A stretch of 64,000 nucleotides of DNA from positions 209,817 to 273,816 of the forward strand of contig RDEW01000027.1 in the NCBI GenBank assembly GCA_011109175.1. Reading direction: 5' to 3'. The stretch comes from Dicyema japonicum (taxonomy: Eukaryota; Dicyemida; Rhombozoa; Dicyemidae). A program made the translations under genes and the position numbers. Shown here piece by piece: positions 33,648 to 44,963 of the stretch (the first letter of the stretch is position 1; every line of letters begins with the position of its first letter). The notes under the pieces were generated by a model. It was not told where the DNA came from. It did not search any database and saw only the letters and a list, made by a program, of their open reading frames with translations.

Positions 33648-33819
33648 CGACCACAACTAGCAATTGCGTAAAAGGTGAAATTATCTCGAAATAAAATTCA
33701 AAATCATATTGTGTTATCAAGACTATACAACCACGACCACAACTAGCAATTGCGTAAAAGGTGAAATTATCTCGAAATAAAATTCAAAATCATATTGTGT
33801 TATCAAGACTATACAACCA
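33648..33819. repeat. exact tandem doubling, 2 x 86 bp
   Basis: CGACCACAACTAGCAATTGC at 33648 begins again at 33734; single in segmental copy II (about 44066-44151). Confidence 0.95.
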
Positions 33820-33893
33820 GTCTATATAGTCCCCTACAATACCAAACATATGGAAGAACTCATTGATTACTCCAAACCTCAAGCCTGGAAAAT

Positions 33894-34636
33894 CAGCAAG
33901 AGAGTAGTTGAAGACCTTTTAATTCCACAACAGATCCACAACGGCATTGATGAGGCTGGCACAGGTCGATCCCGAGACAGATAGAAATCCCACTCCGGCG
34001 GGTGTCCTGATCAATGAGGGAACCAATTGACGATGATGGGAACGCGTTCAGCCAAACACCGCTGTGAAAGAAAGAGGCTGCCAGAATAACAGCTCTACGG
34101 TGCAAGTCTACCGTTTCCATAAGGGACGAATGAGTATTTTTGTACATGATGTACGTCCAGTTCCTCAGTAGGTGTGTATCAAGAGGGGTTTCTCGGAAAA
34201 CCACGACCAGGTCCGGATGAGAAACGCGACTGAAAAAAATTAGTAACAGAAAAAACAAGCAAAAACTAGCACACGTCATCGCAAAGTCACAGTCATTTGG
34301 AAATAATATACAAATCAAGCTGGTCTTTTCTCGCTATTAGAGTACTTTACAGATACGGGGGTGATATTATTATCATTCCACATCCAAAACAGCTGATTTC
34401 TCACAATCTAACATAAAAAACACATATACATGAAGAACACAAGCTAAACAATGCGGTTGTCTGTTATTGTGAGAGACACAACCATTTATTCCCTTCTTTA
34501 GACGTTTTGGAAGAGACTTGGATTGAATTAGAGGAAAGTTAATTGTGGAATCGAACACTGATGTTTCAAGTCTCCTCCGCATCGTCTTCTCGTCCAAAAC
34601 ATCGTCATTTTGGTCGGTCAAATCCATAAAATCAAT
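33894..34636. repeat. direct repeat X, copy II
   Basis: Partner of 28578-29322. On its right it continues without break into the full coding sequence of the 34373-35292 gene, so this is the copy in its original place. On its left it joins segmental copy I through LINE-C RT sequence (TCAAGCCTGGAAAATCA). Confidence 0.93.
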
Positions 34637-35292
34637 GTTAAATGACCCTGGAAGACAATCTCCAACCCCAAGGATGAATTTTAGCTCAGAAACTGCTGAT
34701 TTTGGATAAAAAACTTGATCAATAATTTTCTTGAATCCTTCAATGCCTTCTTGGACGTCAAATGACGCCAATTTTGTTATAAAAGAGGCATTTTCAAGTC
34801 CAATTTGACGGATTAGGAAGCGAATCTTCTCCACGATAGTAGCCTCGAGGGAAAATCCCAGTTTGAGAGACTCTTTCGGAGTAAGGAGATGAATAAAATG
34901 AGCTGAAAGTCTTTGAGCTTGAGTCTGCTGAGGAATCGAGGTCATAAACTCCCTCATAAGTTCTTGAATAGATTCACTACCGTCCATTTTTTGAGAGCCA
35001 TAGTCCACGATCTTGCTCAGAATTCTATGGAAACTCATTACGTCATCAGCGAGGGAGTCTTTAAGTCGATTGAAAAACTGGAAGGCAAGAAATCTGTTTA
35101 ATTGGAGATTCTATCTTTAATATTATTTGTTCTAACTGTTTTGGAGGGAACCGTTGTCTTCTTCCACTTTCTCTTCCGTGGTTTCAGAATTGAATTTTTT
35201 TCAGTTTTTGACGGGACTGAAAGAGATTGGTATTCTTCGTCCTTATTTGAGGCAGCACGTATAAAATTGGGGAGTAACTCTGATACAGTCAT
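34373..35292 (-). CDS. host protein of unknown function, 297 residues
   Basis: Two exons on the minus strand (35292-35137, 35110-34373) with a 26-nt intron (35111-35136); CDS 894 nt. The first 50 residues are basic (KPRKRKWKK), a possible nuclear signal. A mostly helical middle follows (FLAFQFFNRLKDSLADDVMS, later SLEATIVEKIRFLIRQIGLE), then an acidic stretch (DLTDQNDDVLDEK). The last about 30 residues contain four cysteines and a hydrophobic run. The FFNRLKDSLADDV start of the helical part faintly recalls harmonin-N or PAH-type domains, but I cannot assign a family. The ATG follows GATGAG directly. Its last 88 codons are duplicated at 29059-29322. The open frame with a genome-typical intron supports a real gene. 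Confidence 0.65.
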
Positions 35293-35449
35293 CTCATCTT
35301 CACTTATTTAGTAAAATGATTTTAAAATACCTTGCGCTTTCTAAGGTTAAGGAATTCGTTTCTGTTAAGTTAGATTCTTGCATAAAAATATGAATTTTTA
35401 AATATTAAATTAATAATTTAAAAATTAATAAATTATATTAGCAAATACA

Positions 35450-36035
35450 AAATAAACTGAATAAAATATTAAAGAACACCTGGCTCCACAAAAAGGGCCT
35501 TGACATTATAACAAAAACTCGATTATACAACTCGATAGTGAAACCCATACTACTGTATAACGCTGGTACCTGGGCCTGCTCAAGAAATGAACTGAAGAGG
35601 CTTAATGCGTTTCATAGAGACCAACTACGGCATATGATGTTCGAAAGAAGTGATACGAGGATGTCATCTAATCTTCTTTATAAAAGGACGAAGACCTCAG
35701 AAATTTCTAATGAGATTCTGGATACACGATGGAGGCTTTTCGGCCATATTCTGCGACTGGACATAGATCCCCCGCAAACGTAGCCATGGAAAATTACTTC
35801 ATGTTGGAGGCCCCCCGTTTCCGTGATCGCCCAAAGACGACACTGACAGTCGTTCTCGACGAGGACCTTAAAGAAATGGGACGGCATCTTGGAAATAGAG
35901 AGGATCTTGACTGGTTGCGCACTGCGGCTTTGAATAGGAGGAAGTGGATGAAACTAACCAGTGATTTGCTAACTCGTGTTGCAGATGCTTTGTCAAGTCC
36001 TATGACATAGCGATAAGTGCTTATAATAATAATAA
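35450..36035 (+). mobile_element. LINE-D 3' end with (TAA)n tail
   Basis: Frames read TRLYNSIVKPILLYNAGTWA, RNELKRLNAFHRDQLRH, WRLFGHILRLD, then after a frameshift PRFRDRPKTTLTVVLDEDL and EDLDWLRTAALNRRKW. TAATAATAAAA follows. Confidence 0.82.
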
Positions 36036-36076
36036 AATAAACTGAACACTTATGCCACTTACATCCTAACACCCTT

Positions 36077-36430
36077 ATGAAACATTACGCTGGAATTAGC
36101 TTCAAACCATTCTCGAAACACCTGGACATTAGGGTGCGTGCCCATAAACCGAAGAAGGAACCTTACCACGAACTATTCTTAGATGACCAAGTCTTGGATG
36201 TTATCACCAGATTAAAGAGCTCACGGGCGTGCGGGCTTGACAAAGTATCTTCTATTCACCTAAAATACCTAAGCCACTATGCAATTAGCTACCTCACGCA
36301 AATATACAACCAGTCCATTAACTATAATATTATTCTTAAAATTTGGAAAAATTATATCATCAAACCAATATTGAAGGCTGGGAAACCAGAGACAGAAACT
36401 GCCTCCTACAGGCCTATTCCGAAGAGTAGT
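36077..36430 (+). mobile_element. LINE-C RT N-terminal part
   Basis: Open frame with SRACGLDKVSSIHLKYLSHY, LTQIYNQSINYN and IIKPILKAGKPETETASYRP, the fingers region that precedes the catalytic boxes in LINE-C. It ends where the next sequence begins. Confidence 0.75.
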
Positions 36431-37119
36431 ATAATGATTGGATACAATTCCGTTGACGTTTTATGGAAGGCTGGAGCTGTTGCTGGTACGGGATCGTCTA
36501 TTTTCTACCGAGAATGCCTCCGAATTCGTAATCATAAAGTCGTTTGTGATGTATTGTGTGAATTCGCATGCATGAAAGTTTGTTGCGACGGAGTATGGAT
36601 TAGTGTTGGAATTCTATACTCCAAGAATTTGAGACTTGTTCTACAGATATCTCTGAGTTCTACACAAGAATCCCTATACAATCTTAATACACGTGGTTTC
36701 GCGATATCAATCGTATCGTTTCGTTAAAACTAGATCGATTAAGATCGAATAAGAAACTTCCTTGTGGCACAAATGGGACCTTAGTTAATGTAGCATTCTT
36801 ATGAATTAGCTTGATCCTGGATGATATAAAGAAGGTGTCCGCCGATATATTTAATCACTCCGTCGAGGATCTGCTAATTGTTGATGGCACTGTCAGCATC
36901 TTAAAAGTGATGACGGTAATCATGGAATGCAAGGTCAATGTACCTGGATATGACCACACATCAATAAAACTTATCAAAGAGGGTCCGGATAGTTTATTTG
37001 ACCTCAATTTCATCATTCAGAATTTCAAGCAAACATCATCCTTTAAAAGCACGTCATTCGCCGATCGTTCCGATGTCGATATCAGTTTCCACCGTCTGGC
37101 GTGATTAACTCATATTTAT
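36431..37119. other. unassigned sequence
   Basis: Continuation of an open frame to 36727 and an open frame at 36811-37104 (ILDDIKKVSADIFNHSVEDL). Neither carries a motif I recognise. A GGCACAAATGGGACCTTAGT segment resembles 7745-7765, so part is repeat. Confidence 0.3.
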
Positions 37120-37670
37120 GTTTTACCATAGCATTTTGAATTAATGACTATTCGCTGGCAAACAGATCGTATTTATGCAGTTTTTCTACTTTGACATGTT
37201 ATTATGCATGTTGGAAAAAGATTCCTACTTCAATCAGCGTTGGTGTTACTTTTATCAAGCAGAATAAAAATCCGGTTTGTTAGTCCGTAGCTTCGAATCT
37301 GTGGCAACTGCTGTATTCAATCGAATCTCTACAGAGGCGTTTGAAATAATAGGCTGCATGGAGTATGTCTCTTTGAGTCTCTGTCTTCTTAATTCCATAT
37401 TGACGAAAGGTGTAGACGTATGAACACCTCAGTTTGCCATCTCATGCAGTTGCCGTTTAACATAAGACCACACCTTGTCGCTAAGTTGTCGAAACTTTTC
37501 CTAGCAGAATTACAGTGGCTGTACTCAGGGGCGTGCCAAGTTTTTTGCTGCCTGGATGAGTATATAATCATGATGCCCCTTAAAACAAACTTAAGAAACC
37601 GTACTAAATAAATTATGTTGTCATAAATGAGAATGAATGCAAGATCAAGTAATATGAGGTGTATCATTAT
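37120..37670 (-). mobile_element. LINE-B endonuclease fragment
   Basis: Minus strand keeps LATRCGLMLNGNCMRWQTEV, IRLHLSSIWN, then TNKPDF and a damaged LIEVG, matching the end of LINE-B at 48.3-48.9 kb. Confidence 0.6.
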
Positions 37671-37816
37671 TTAATTTATGAACAATAAACAAAAAGTCAC
37701 TTAGTTCCATGCCCAATCGATTCATTGCTGTCAACAAAAGTCTTTACAAAAGCTTCTTTCACCTCGATTGTCAGGAATTTATTTTCAATTCTGATCAAAG
37801 ATAAACTATAGATAAA

Positions 37817-38975
37817 CTTGACTGAACACCCATCCCCCGCCTCACAACGCACAATCTTGGTTTCTATTGACATCATCAACAAAGCCTTTGACACTGTTTC
37901 GAGGAAAATCCTGGTTGGAAAAATATTTTCTACTAATATTCGTCCGAATGTGAAATTATGGCTGGCCAACTTTTTGTCTGAAAGACGTGGAAGAGTGATC
38001 AGTGATGATCTCAGATCTAGATCACGATTACTACCAAACGGGGTACCCCAGGGGTCTCCACTTTCACCAATTCTATTCAACTTATTCCTGCACGACCTAC
38101 CTAATGATGGAGACGAAGATTCCCTGCTATTATCCTACGCAGACGATGTAATCATTGCAATACGGAACCGCTCGTCGCATCCTTTAAAACTCAGGCAAAA
38201 TTGAACATTCTCCACGATTGGATTGTTGGCAATCGACTTACGATTTCTGCAACCAAGTCTATCTGTTCCACTTTGGACCGTCGTTCTAAGAATGAACCGA
38301 GTATCTTTATTGGTCCCACTCGGATTCCAGTGACAAGGTCCCCCACTGTTCTTGCAGTCAAGTACGACAGTCTATTCAAATTTAACTCCCACGCAAAAGA
38401 CATGATTACCAGGGGCCTCCAGAAAATTAACGTTTTACGCGCCCTTGTCCGGAGTCCCCCGAGGAATATGGACTTTTCTGTTTCTACCCTCTACCAACAA
38501 ACAATCGCGCCAGCAGGGGCCTCCAGAAAATTAACGTTTTACGCGCCCTTGTCCGGAGTCCCCCGAGGAATATGGACTTTTCTGTTTCTACCCTCTACCA
38601 ACAAACAATCGCGCCAGCCGTTGAGTATGCCTCCGTTGCATGGAGATTCGCCAGCCGTTGAGTATGCCTCCACTACTCATGGAAGCTAAGATCCGTAGTC
38701 GTGGCTCCGGATTTCTTCTCGTCTGTGAGGAAGATGGAAACCCGCTTCGCCTGATCCTTTACATGGCAAGAGAAAACCGATTGGATAAGAAATTCCGTTC
38801 CCCGATCGGATTCCTCTGCAAGACCGAGAGAAGGCTTTTCCGGAAAGTAGTGGGGACAATGGAAGATCACAGACGTCGAATGGCACAATTGATTGCGAGG
38901 ACTGGGATCACATAACTGTTTGACTCTTTTGTCTTTCTTTCTTGGTGTTCCCTGGGTTATTAAAAAAATAAACAT
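37817..38975 (+). mobile_element. LINE-C, best-preserved RT
   Basis: RT boxes are intact: VSIDIINKAFDTVSR (box A), NGVPQGSPLSPILFNLFLHD (box B), SYADDVIIAIR (box C). The continuing region and C-terminal end (RLFRKVVGTMEDHRRRMAQL, IARTGIT-stop) are present. The 3' end reads CTTTCTTGGTGTTCCCTGG. Frame is lost after box C and in the doubled segment at 38411-38618. The 5' half is missing. Confidence 0.85.
38411..38618. repeat. exact tandem doubling, 2 x 104 bp, within LINE-C
   Basis: AGGGGCCTCCAGAAAATTAA at 38411 begins again at 38515. A second, shorter doubling (CGCCAGCCGTTGAGTATGCC, about 38612 and 38649) follows directly. Confidence 0.95.
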
Positions 38976-38999
38976 TTCGGAAAGCATTTTGTTTTGAGC

Positions 39000-39290
39000 A
39001 ATGTATATAAACAATTCATTGAACCATGGATCTCTTATGCATGTGGTCTATGGGGTTCACTCATCTCTTGGAGAATGTCTTGAAGATCAAGGCTAGCCGT
39101 AGAAAAGTCTCCAAAATCACGGGACGCTGGATTCCTGGAGAACTCCAACCACCAATCTCTCTTGAAGCCTTGATAAGAATGAACCACGGAACGCGCCGTC
39201 GTGAATGCGAAGGTCCTGTCATTCGACCAGCCTTTCTTTATTTGCACTTTTCCGAATTCATCTCCAAGCCGGCAACATGAAAGAAATCGC
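39000..39290 (+). mobile_element. LINE-C C-terminal fragment
   Basis: One frame reads NVYKQFIEPWISYACGLWGS, the LINE-C post-RT signature. The frame behind it is not recognisable. Confidence 0.55.
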
Positions 39291-39359
39291 GAACAACTTT
39301 CATCATTTTAATAACAATACCTTCTTTTAGTCCAAATATTATTTAGGTCATCAATGAAC

Positions 39360-39900
39360 AACAAATGATTAGTAGAATAAGCCAGAGTATTAAGATCTTC
39401 CTAATTTATTAGGAGTCTTGGGAACATAGAGTTAAAAATCCTGCTCAAGGGTTCGATTACCATAACAAAAAGTTGAGGGGATAATAAATCTCCTTGCAGA
39501 ATTCCACGTCCCAGTTTTACAGAATCAATTCTTCTTCTATCTAAGAGGAGATTTACAGTCCACTTCTTGACTATGGTTTTTACAAAGTTAACAATCCAAC
39601 GGGGTATTCCTGAACAGTCCAATACATGAAATAAAATTCATAGTCAACAGAATCAAAATCCNCATTGTCGTGAAGGAATTAGAAAGAACAATCCACTGCA
39701 GAGAGACTTGTCTACCTTTAAAAACCATTTCTGGTATATAGTCCTAACAGGGGATTTATTATTCATTCTCAAATTGCTAGTTTTAATTTTCTGAAAAACA
39801 GAATCAAATAATGGCCCACCTCCCACAAAACAACTTTACTTTCATGAAAATGCTAAGATCAAAAAGGAATCCTCCAACAAATTAGATAACTAGACTGTAG
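39360..39900 (-). mobile_element. LINE-B RT fragment
   Basis: Minus strand: DCSGIPRWIVNFVKTIVKKW, SVKLGRGILQGDLLSPQLFV, VIEPLSRIFN, then STNHLLFIDDLNNIW. A single N at 39662 lies within it. Confidence 0.75.
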
Positions 39901-39986
39901 AGATTTGGATCCAAAATTATAGGATTTCTTGGATGCACAAAATAATACCGAAAATATTACCAGTAGTTTTAAAATAATTAATATAT

Positions 39987-42900
39987 ATGTCAAAGCAAAT
40001 TAAAAATATATTTCAACTGTGCTTAAAAATATGATAGAGGCGACTGGAACAATGCCCTTGTGAAGGATTCGAGTATGTGGACCACGTCCATATCGGAAAT
40101 GACCAGGAACGCAGTCGGAACAACGAGAAAAGATTCGAAGACCGTTACGGGAGGCCGGGATCACCTGAATTTTGTTAATTTTGGTTATGACGGTGGTTTT
40201 CTTGTTCAATTATAATAATAACAGTGCACAAATTTTTAATTTTAATCAATAAAGGCTTTAATTTTTTTAACAATCAAAAATTAAAAAACGACTAAAATCT
40301 CTTAACTAAGAGGTCAGGAATGCGTGAATTTCCATTTTTATCACTTTAAAGTAAACTACATCTTCATGTGAAAATCAAGATTGAAGTAGAGCAGATCTTT
40401 CTATGAAGTTGTAACGATTCTCTCGGACGACAGTTAATTTTGAAAATGTCGCTGTGGAAATATCAGGACTCTTAGGAAGCAAATTACTGACCCTGCTGAA
40501 CCGTATCGGATCGCTTATCGCACAGAAAAAAAGATGAGAGTGAAAGCAACTGGCTCATTGAGAAGCATTTTCCTACAGATTGGTTAACTGTTTTCTGTGG
40601 AAAGAGTTGAGCTTTTCCAGTTTTTTGGTGGTTTGGTCCAAAGTCCCCGCAATGTAAAGTATAAATGGTTCCATAAAGGAGTTGTACATCCGAATTCGAA
40701 GGTGACCTAAGTGAGGTGGATCCAATAACGCCATCAGACGGAAAGAACATAAATTTTTAACCAAAGGGCCACATAGCACCACATGGCGCGCAGGGGCTAG
40801 ATTTTTATAGAAAAATAAATAAAAAATAAAAATAGGTTAATAAAATTTGTTAAATTTATAAACTCTTAATGTTTTTTTGTTCTATAATGAAAAAAAATAT
40901 TATTTTTAATGGGGTACAATAATTGCCTAATGAGTACTATAACTGCCTAGTGGCGGGGCACAATTGCACCAGTACCCCCAATAATTTGCTTACAAAAATC
41001 GATAAACCTTTAAAAGGCATATTTTAAAAAAGTAATAAAATTAAATCATTCAGATCATTGAATAAAAGTGTTAATCAATCAAGTCGCTGATCATTTCATG
41101 AAGATGTTAGCAAGATTAATTGTCAAGGAAATCAACTTTGACAGTAAATTGTATGAAAATTCTGTCTTCGTCCTAGAACCGAAACCTATCTATTAATCGA
41201 ATTTAAACAATCTTGTTCACAGCATTGATCTTGATCACAGTAAACTGCAGTAAGCAATATAAAAAATGAAATTATAAATGGAATCATTAACCAAAAATCG
41301 GCGATATTTGAATTTTATACTAAATTCATTAACGCAACGAAATTATTTAGGAACTTAAGTGAATTGTTAAATCTGCCTCAATAATTCGCATCTTCTTAAA
41401 GCTGGCCAACTCACACTATAGACACTTCCAATGTCGATATCTGTTTTCCCCGATATTTATGTTCTACAACATCTTTTAAACGTTTTGTCACTCTCTGTAC
41501 TGATGACAGAGCAGGGCACCAAAAATTTAAGAGAAACGAATGTAAATTGCTGTCTTGTAAGGAGAAAAACTTCATCAAAAATTCGTTCAACAGTCGCCAT
41601 TTCTTTTTCTCACTCAAAATATGCTTTTGGAAGTAGTAATCAATCGTGATGATTTTTAAAGTGTTGCTGCAAAATCCAAATATTCACGGATTGCAATCAG
41701 GAATTCTTTCATGTGAATAAATGCACACAAGAAATCAAAAAAAAAAGACTGTTGCAAAAAAACAACCGTCGCCTCGCATGTTATGCTGTAAATAGTGACA
41801 TCGTCGTCATAAATAGGAGATGGTCACTGACGAAGAGCGATTTCACTGCGAACACACATATGCCGTAGATTAAAACCAATGCGCTCGAAGTCTTTAGCGC
41901 TGTCAAAACAACACGGTGATCACTATCAGTTGATCTTATCTATGATGAAACAACATCGAGAAAAAATGAGTATAACTTAGTAATGTAATATCTCTGGCTT
42001 AGATATTCTGCCTTGGCGGCTGGTCTTCACTTTATGTTAATGGGTACCAATCCTCTTCCAAACTAGTCTCTTGTCAGATAGAGTATATCTTCGTTTCCAG
42101 GCTTCAAATGATTCTGATTTTGTAAACGAATTCTATTTTTAGTCGATTATCACGTTCATAATGGTAGTGTTTTGCTTTATAGAAAATATGTTTAGGTCGT
42201 CCATAAACAGCAGGTGGTTTCTTGCATAACTATAAGATCCTCGATCGGGGTTGTGAATAACGACTTTGGAGTATTTCGTATTTAGTACCCTGCCCAGAAA
42301 ATCAATTACAAGCTCAATGATATGCGATGATAAAGAGTCACCATGCAATATCCCCCTCTTAATTCTGATTTCCTCAATTTTATGATTAAATTCAACTTAA
42401 TTTTTCATTCTACAATCCAGTAAGGAAGTCCAGTTTTATCGAGTACCCTAAACTTCAGTTGATGTTCTTTTGTTCTTAGAGTGTTACTGATTCCAGCATC
42501 AATAAGAGGGCATCCAAGTATTTCCAGTTGTTCTGATTTGGTTTCTGTGGCTTTCGGAATGATTTCTCTGAACATATCAAGGATCAAGTCCCATTCAAGC
42601 TGCGGAAATCTAAAATTGATGACTTCACACTTATTGTAGTCTAGAGATAGGCATAGGCATTCCAATTGGACTATCAGACTTTTCAAACAATCTAGTATAT
42701 CCTTCGGATGGCGCCCATGGTGCAATAATCCAAGTACCATACTCTCAGAGGAGTGGAACAATATCCTGTGATACGGGCATTCCCAGGATGAACAAGGCAG
42801 GCCCCAGTGAGTCTCCTTGTTGGACTCCAGAAGTCGATTGAATGTAATATTGGCCGTGTACCAGACTGGATGGTTTTCTGTACGAGCTATGATTATAACT

Positions 42901-44227
42901 GTACACTGATGGGTAGTATGTGAATCGATCTTCCAGAATTGTATCACGTCGTATCGAGTTGAAGGCATTTTTAATGTCAATTTTGACGATTACGTGAGGA
43001 ATGTTCTCGTTCTTTTCGGTGAATGTTCGGACAGCATGAACTGCCGCTTCACAACCCCCCGGCGTGCCGACCCCTATTTGGGTTGTTTGTAGCTGTTATC
43101 AGCGTAGGCAGGATTATTCTGCATACTAGCTTTGGCAACACAAGCCGGACCCAAGAGTTGCCCGTGTTATGAGCAATGAGATCTTTGAGGTGACCCGGAC
43201 GGTCCTCACTGCTGTTCGGGACGAAAGAGAGAATCCCATCTTTTACGTCCTCTTTAGAGACAAGTAGATTGGGTAATTGTCCTGGGCAAGAAAAAATCCG
43301 GTAGTCGTTGGGGAGACTTGGGTGTCACTCAACAAGTGATGCGTAGGAATGTTCAGAGGTCTCAATTATACGGTGTTGATCTGCAAGGATCCTCACGACA
43401 GCACAAATTCCACCTTCCGAAAGTTTTCGACGGATCGCACTTCTTAATCTCTGAGTGTCCGAGATAGTCGATGTTGGCTTCCCATGGTTTTGGGATTTAT
43501 AGGTGAGCTTTTCTGAGTCTGTTCTTTGAGAAGAATGTGTGGACACTTTTTTACTAATGACGTAAGTGATTTCTCTTCTTTCTCCCTTTTATGGGGTATG
43601 CATAGTGTGAATGGAGCGAAGCAAAATAATCGTACCCGATCCTCAGAGTCGTCCGAAGAAACTACCCTTTCAATACACTCACATAGGCAGTCCGCGACAG
43701 ATATACGGGTAGCTTTGGGGATCCTGATCAGGAGTCTTCGAGTGTTTGTCAGGTTTGAGATCAATTCAAGTATTTCCTGATGATCTAGTGGACCATGTTC
43801 ATAATGGTAGCCGTAGGGAAGAGTTTGTCGTATTATTTGAAAGGAGACAAGACCGACAGTGCCAATCGGAATTGGCAGCCAAAGCTCTTTTAGTCATTCC
43901 GGCACAGGATATGTGGAAGCCACACGAACAGGCTGTGAAATGGATCATCCGCTTTCTTTTGTGCATTATGTTGCATTTTTTGCAGATCTCATCTTCTTTT
44001 GCAGTTTTCTGCATGTTTTTTTTGATTTTCCTTTTTTTTTCTCTTCTTTTCTCTTAGCACCACAACGACCACAACTAGCAATTGCGTAAAAGGTGAAATT
44101 ATATCGAAATAAAATTCAAAATCATATTGTGTTATCAAGACTATACAACCAGTCTATATAGCCCTATACAATACCAAACATATGGAAGAACTCATTGATT
44201 ACTCCAAACCTCAAGCCTGGAAAATCA
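39987..44227. repeat. segmental duplication, copy II (4241 bp)
   Basis: Partner of 29324-33895, same order and orientation, a few percent diverged by eye, without the three tandem doublings. Right end continues into LINE-C (44180 on), as the original arrangement would require, so copy II may be the source. Confidence 0.95.
42139..44050 (-). mobile_element. chimeric LINE-A/LINE-B, copy 2
   Basis: As copy 1. Here the finger keeps the full set ICKKCNIMHKRKR ... CSCGFHISCAG ... DWHCRSC, a C4HC3 PHD-like spacing. The RT is frameshifted near 42780. The LINE-B part starts at the same junction. Confidence 0.82.
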
Positions 44228-44920
44228 AAAGACATTCCATCCTCTTACCGCTCTGTCTTTATAACTTGCGCCTTGTCAAAAGTGTTGGAGAAGCTTGTAC
44301 TAATGTTAATCACCCCTGTTCTACAATTTCCTGATTTTCAACATGGCTTCAGATCAGGCCGTTCTACAACGACGCATTTGGAGTCTGTCTCACAGTTCAT
44401 CATAGACGGCTTCAACACGCACTTACGAACGGCTCTGTATAGATATATAGAAAGCCTTCGACTCGGTTTCGAGGACTCTCCTAACGAAGAAGATCTTTAA
44501 CTCAAATTTACATCCAAGCATCATGATGTGGCTGGAAAATTTCTTAAATGGTGAAAGAGTCCGGATTGGAAAAATTACTTCAAATCAAGACTACTGCATA
44601 ATGGGGTCCCACAAGGCTCCCCTCTGTCTCCTCTGGTGAAAAATGGTCTGGGCTTCCTACGTATGTGCAATGAGCGAGGAAACCCATTCAGAGAGAGGGT
44701 GGTTCATGAGGAGTTCAGATCGGCATTAAAAAAAGTGCTCTCCGATAGAATTCCTCTGCAGAAATAAAAGAAGACATTTCAGAAACGCTGTTGGTTTACT
44801 GGCGGAGCATTCGAAGAGAATTCGAAAGATGTTGGAAGCTGGGATGACTTAATTTAGCAAGTTAATTATTTCTTTCTTGGTATCTTGTGGTTTTAAAATA
44901 AATAATAATAATAAATAAAA
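44180..44920 (+). mobile_element. LINE-C, internally deleted
   Basis: N-terminal RT part: ITPNLKPGKSKDIPSSYRSV, LQFPDFQHGFRSGRSTTTHL. After a frameshift it reaches GVPQGSPLSPL and jumps directly to the C-terminal end (NGLGFLRMCNERGNPFRERV), skipping the catalytic YADD box. TAATAATAATAAATAAA tail. Confidence 0.8.
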
Positions 44921-44963
44921 TTCAAATATATTATCATTATTCCTATTTGTTGTAATAATTGAA

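Larger units (their letters stand above)
29324..33895. repeat. segmental duplication, copy I (4572 bp)
   Basis: Co-linear with 39987-44227. Contains, left to right, a LINE-C 3' end (29360-29570, plus), a LINE-D 3' end (29905-30125, minus), a small element with GGGGGTACT...AGTACCCCC ends (about 30249-30345), and a LINE-A/LINE-B chimera (31603-33640, minus). It is longer than copy II mainly because of three exact internal tandem doublings. Confidence 0.95.

Noticed and set aside
28578-34636. X-copyI-X as an LTR retrotransposon
   Set aside because: The 0.74 kb terminal repeats contain host gene and LINE-A coding sequence, no TG...CA ends, primer-binding site or gag-pol are visible between them.
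36811-37104. 97-codon ORF as a host gene
   Set aside because: No domain, no supporting intron structure, surrounded by LINE fragments; left as unassigned.
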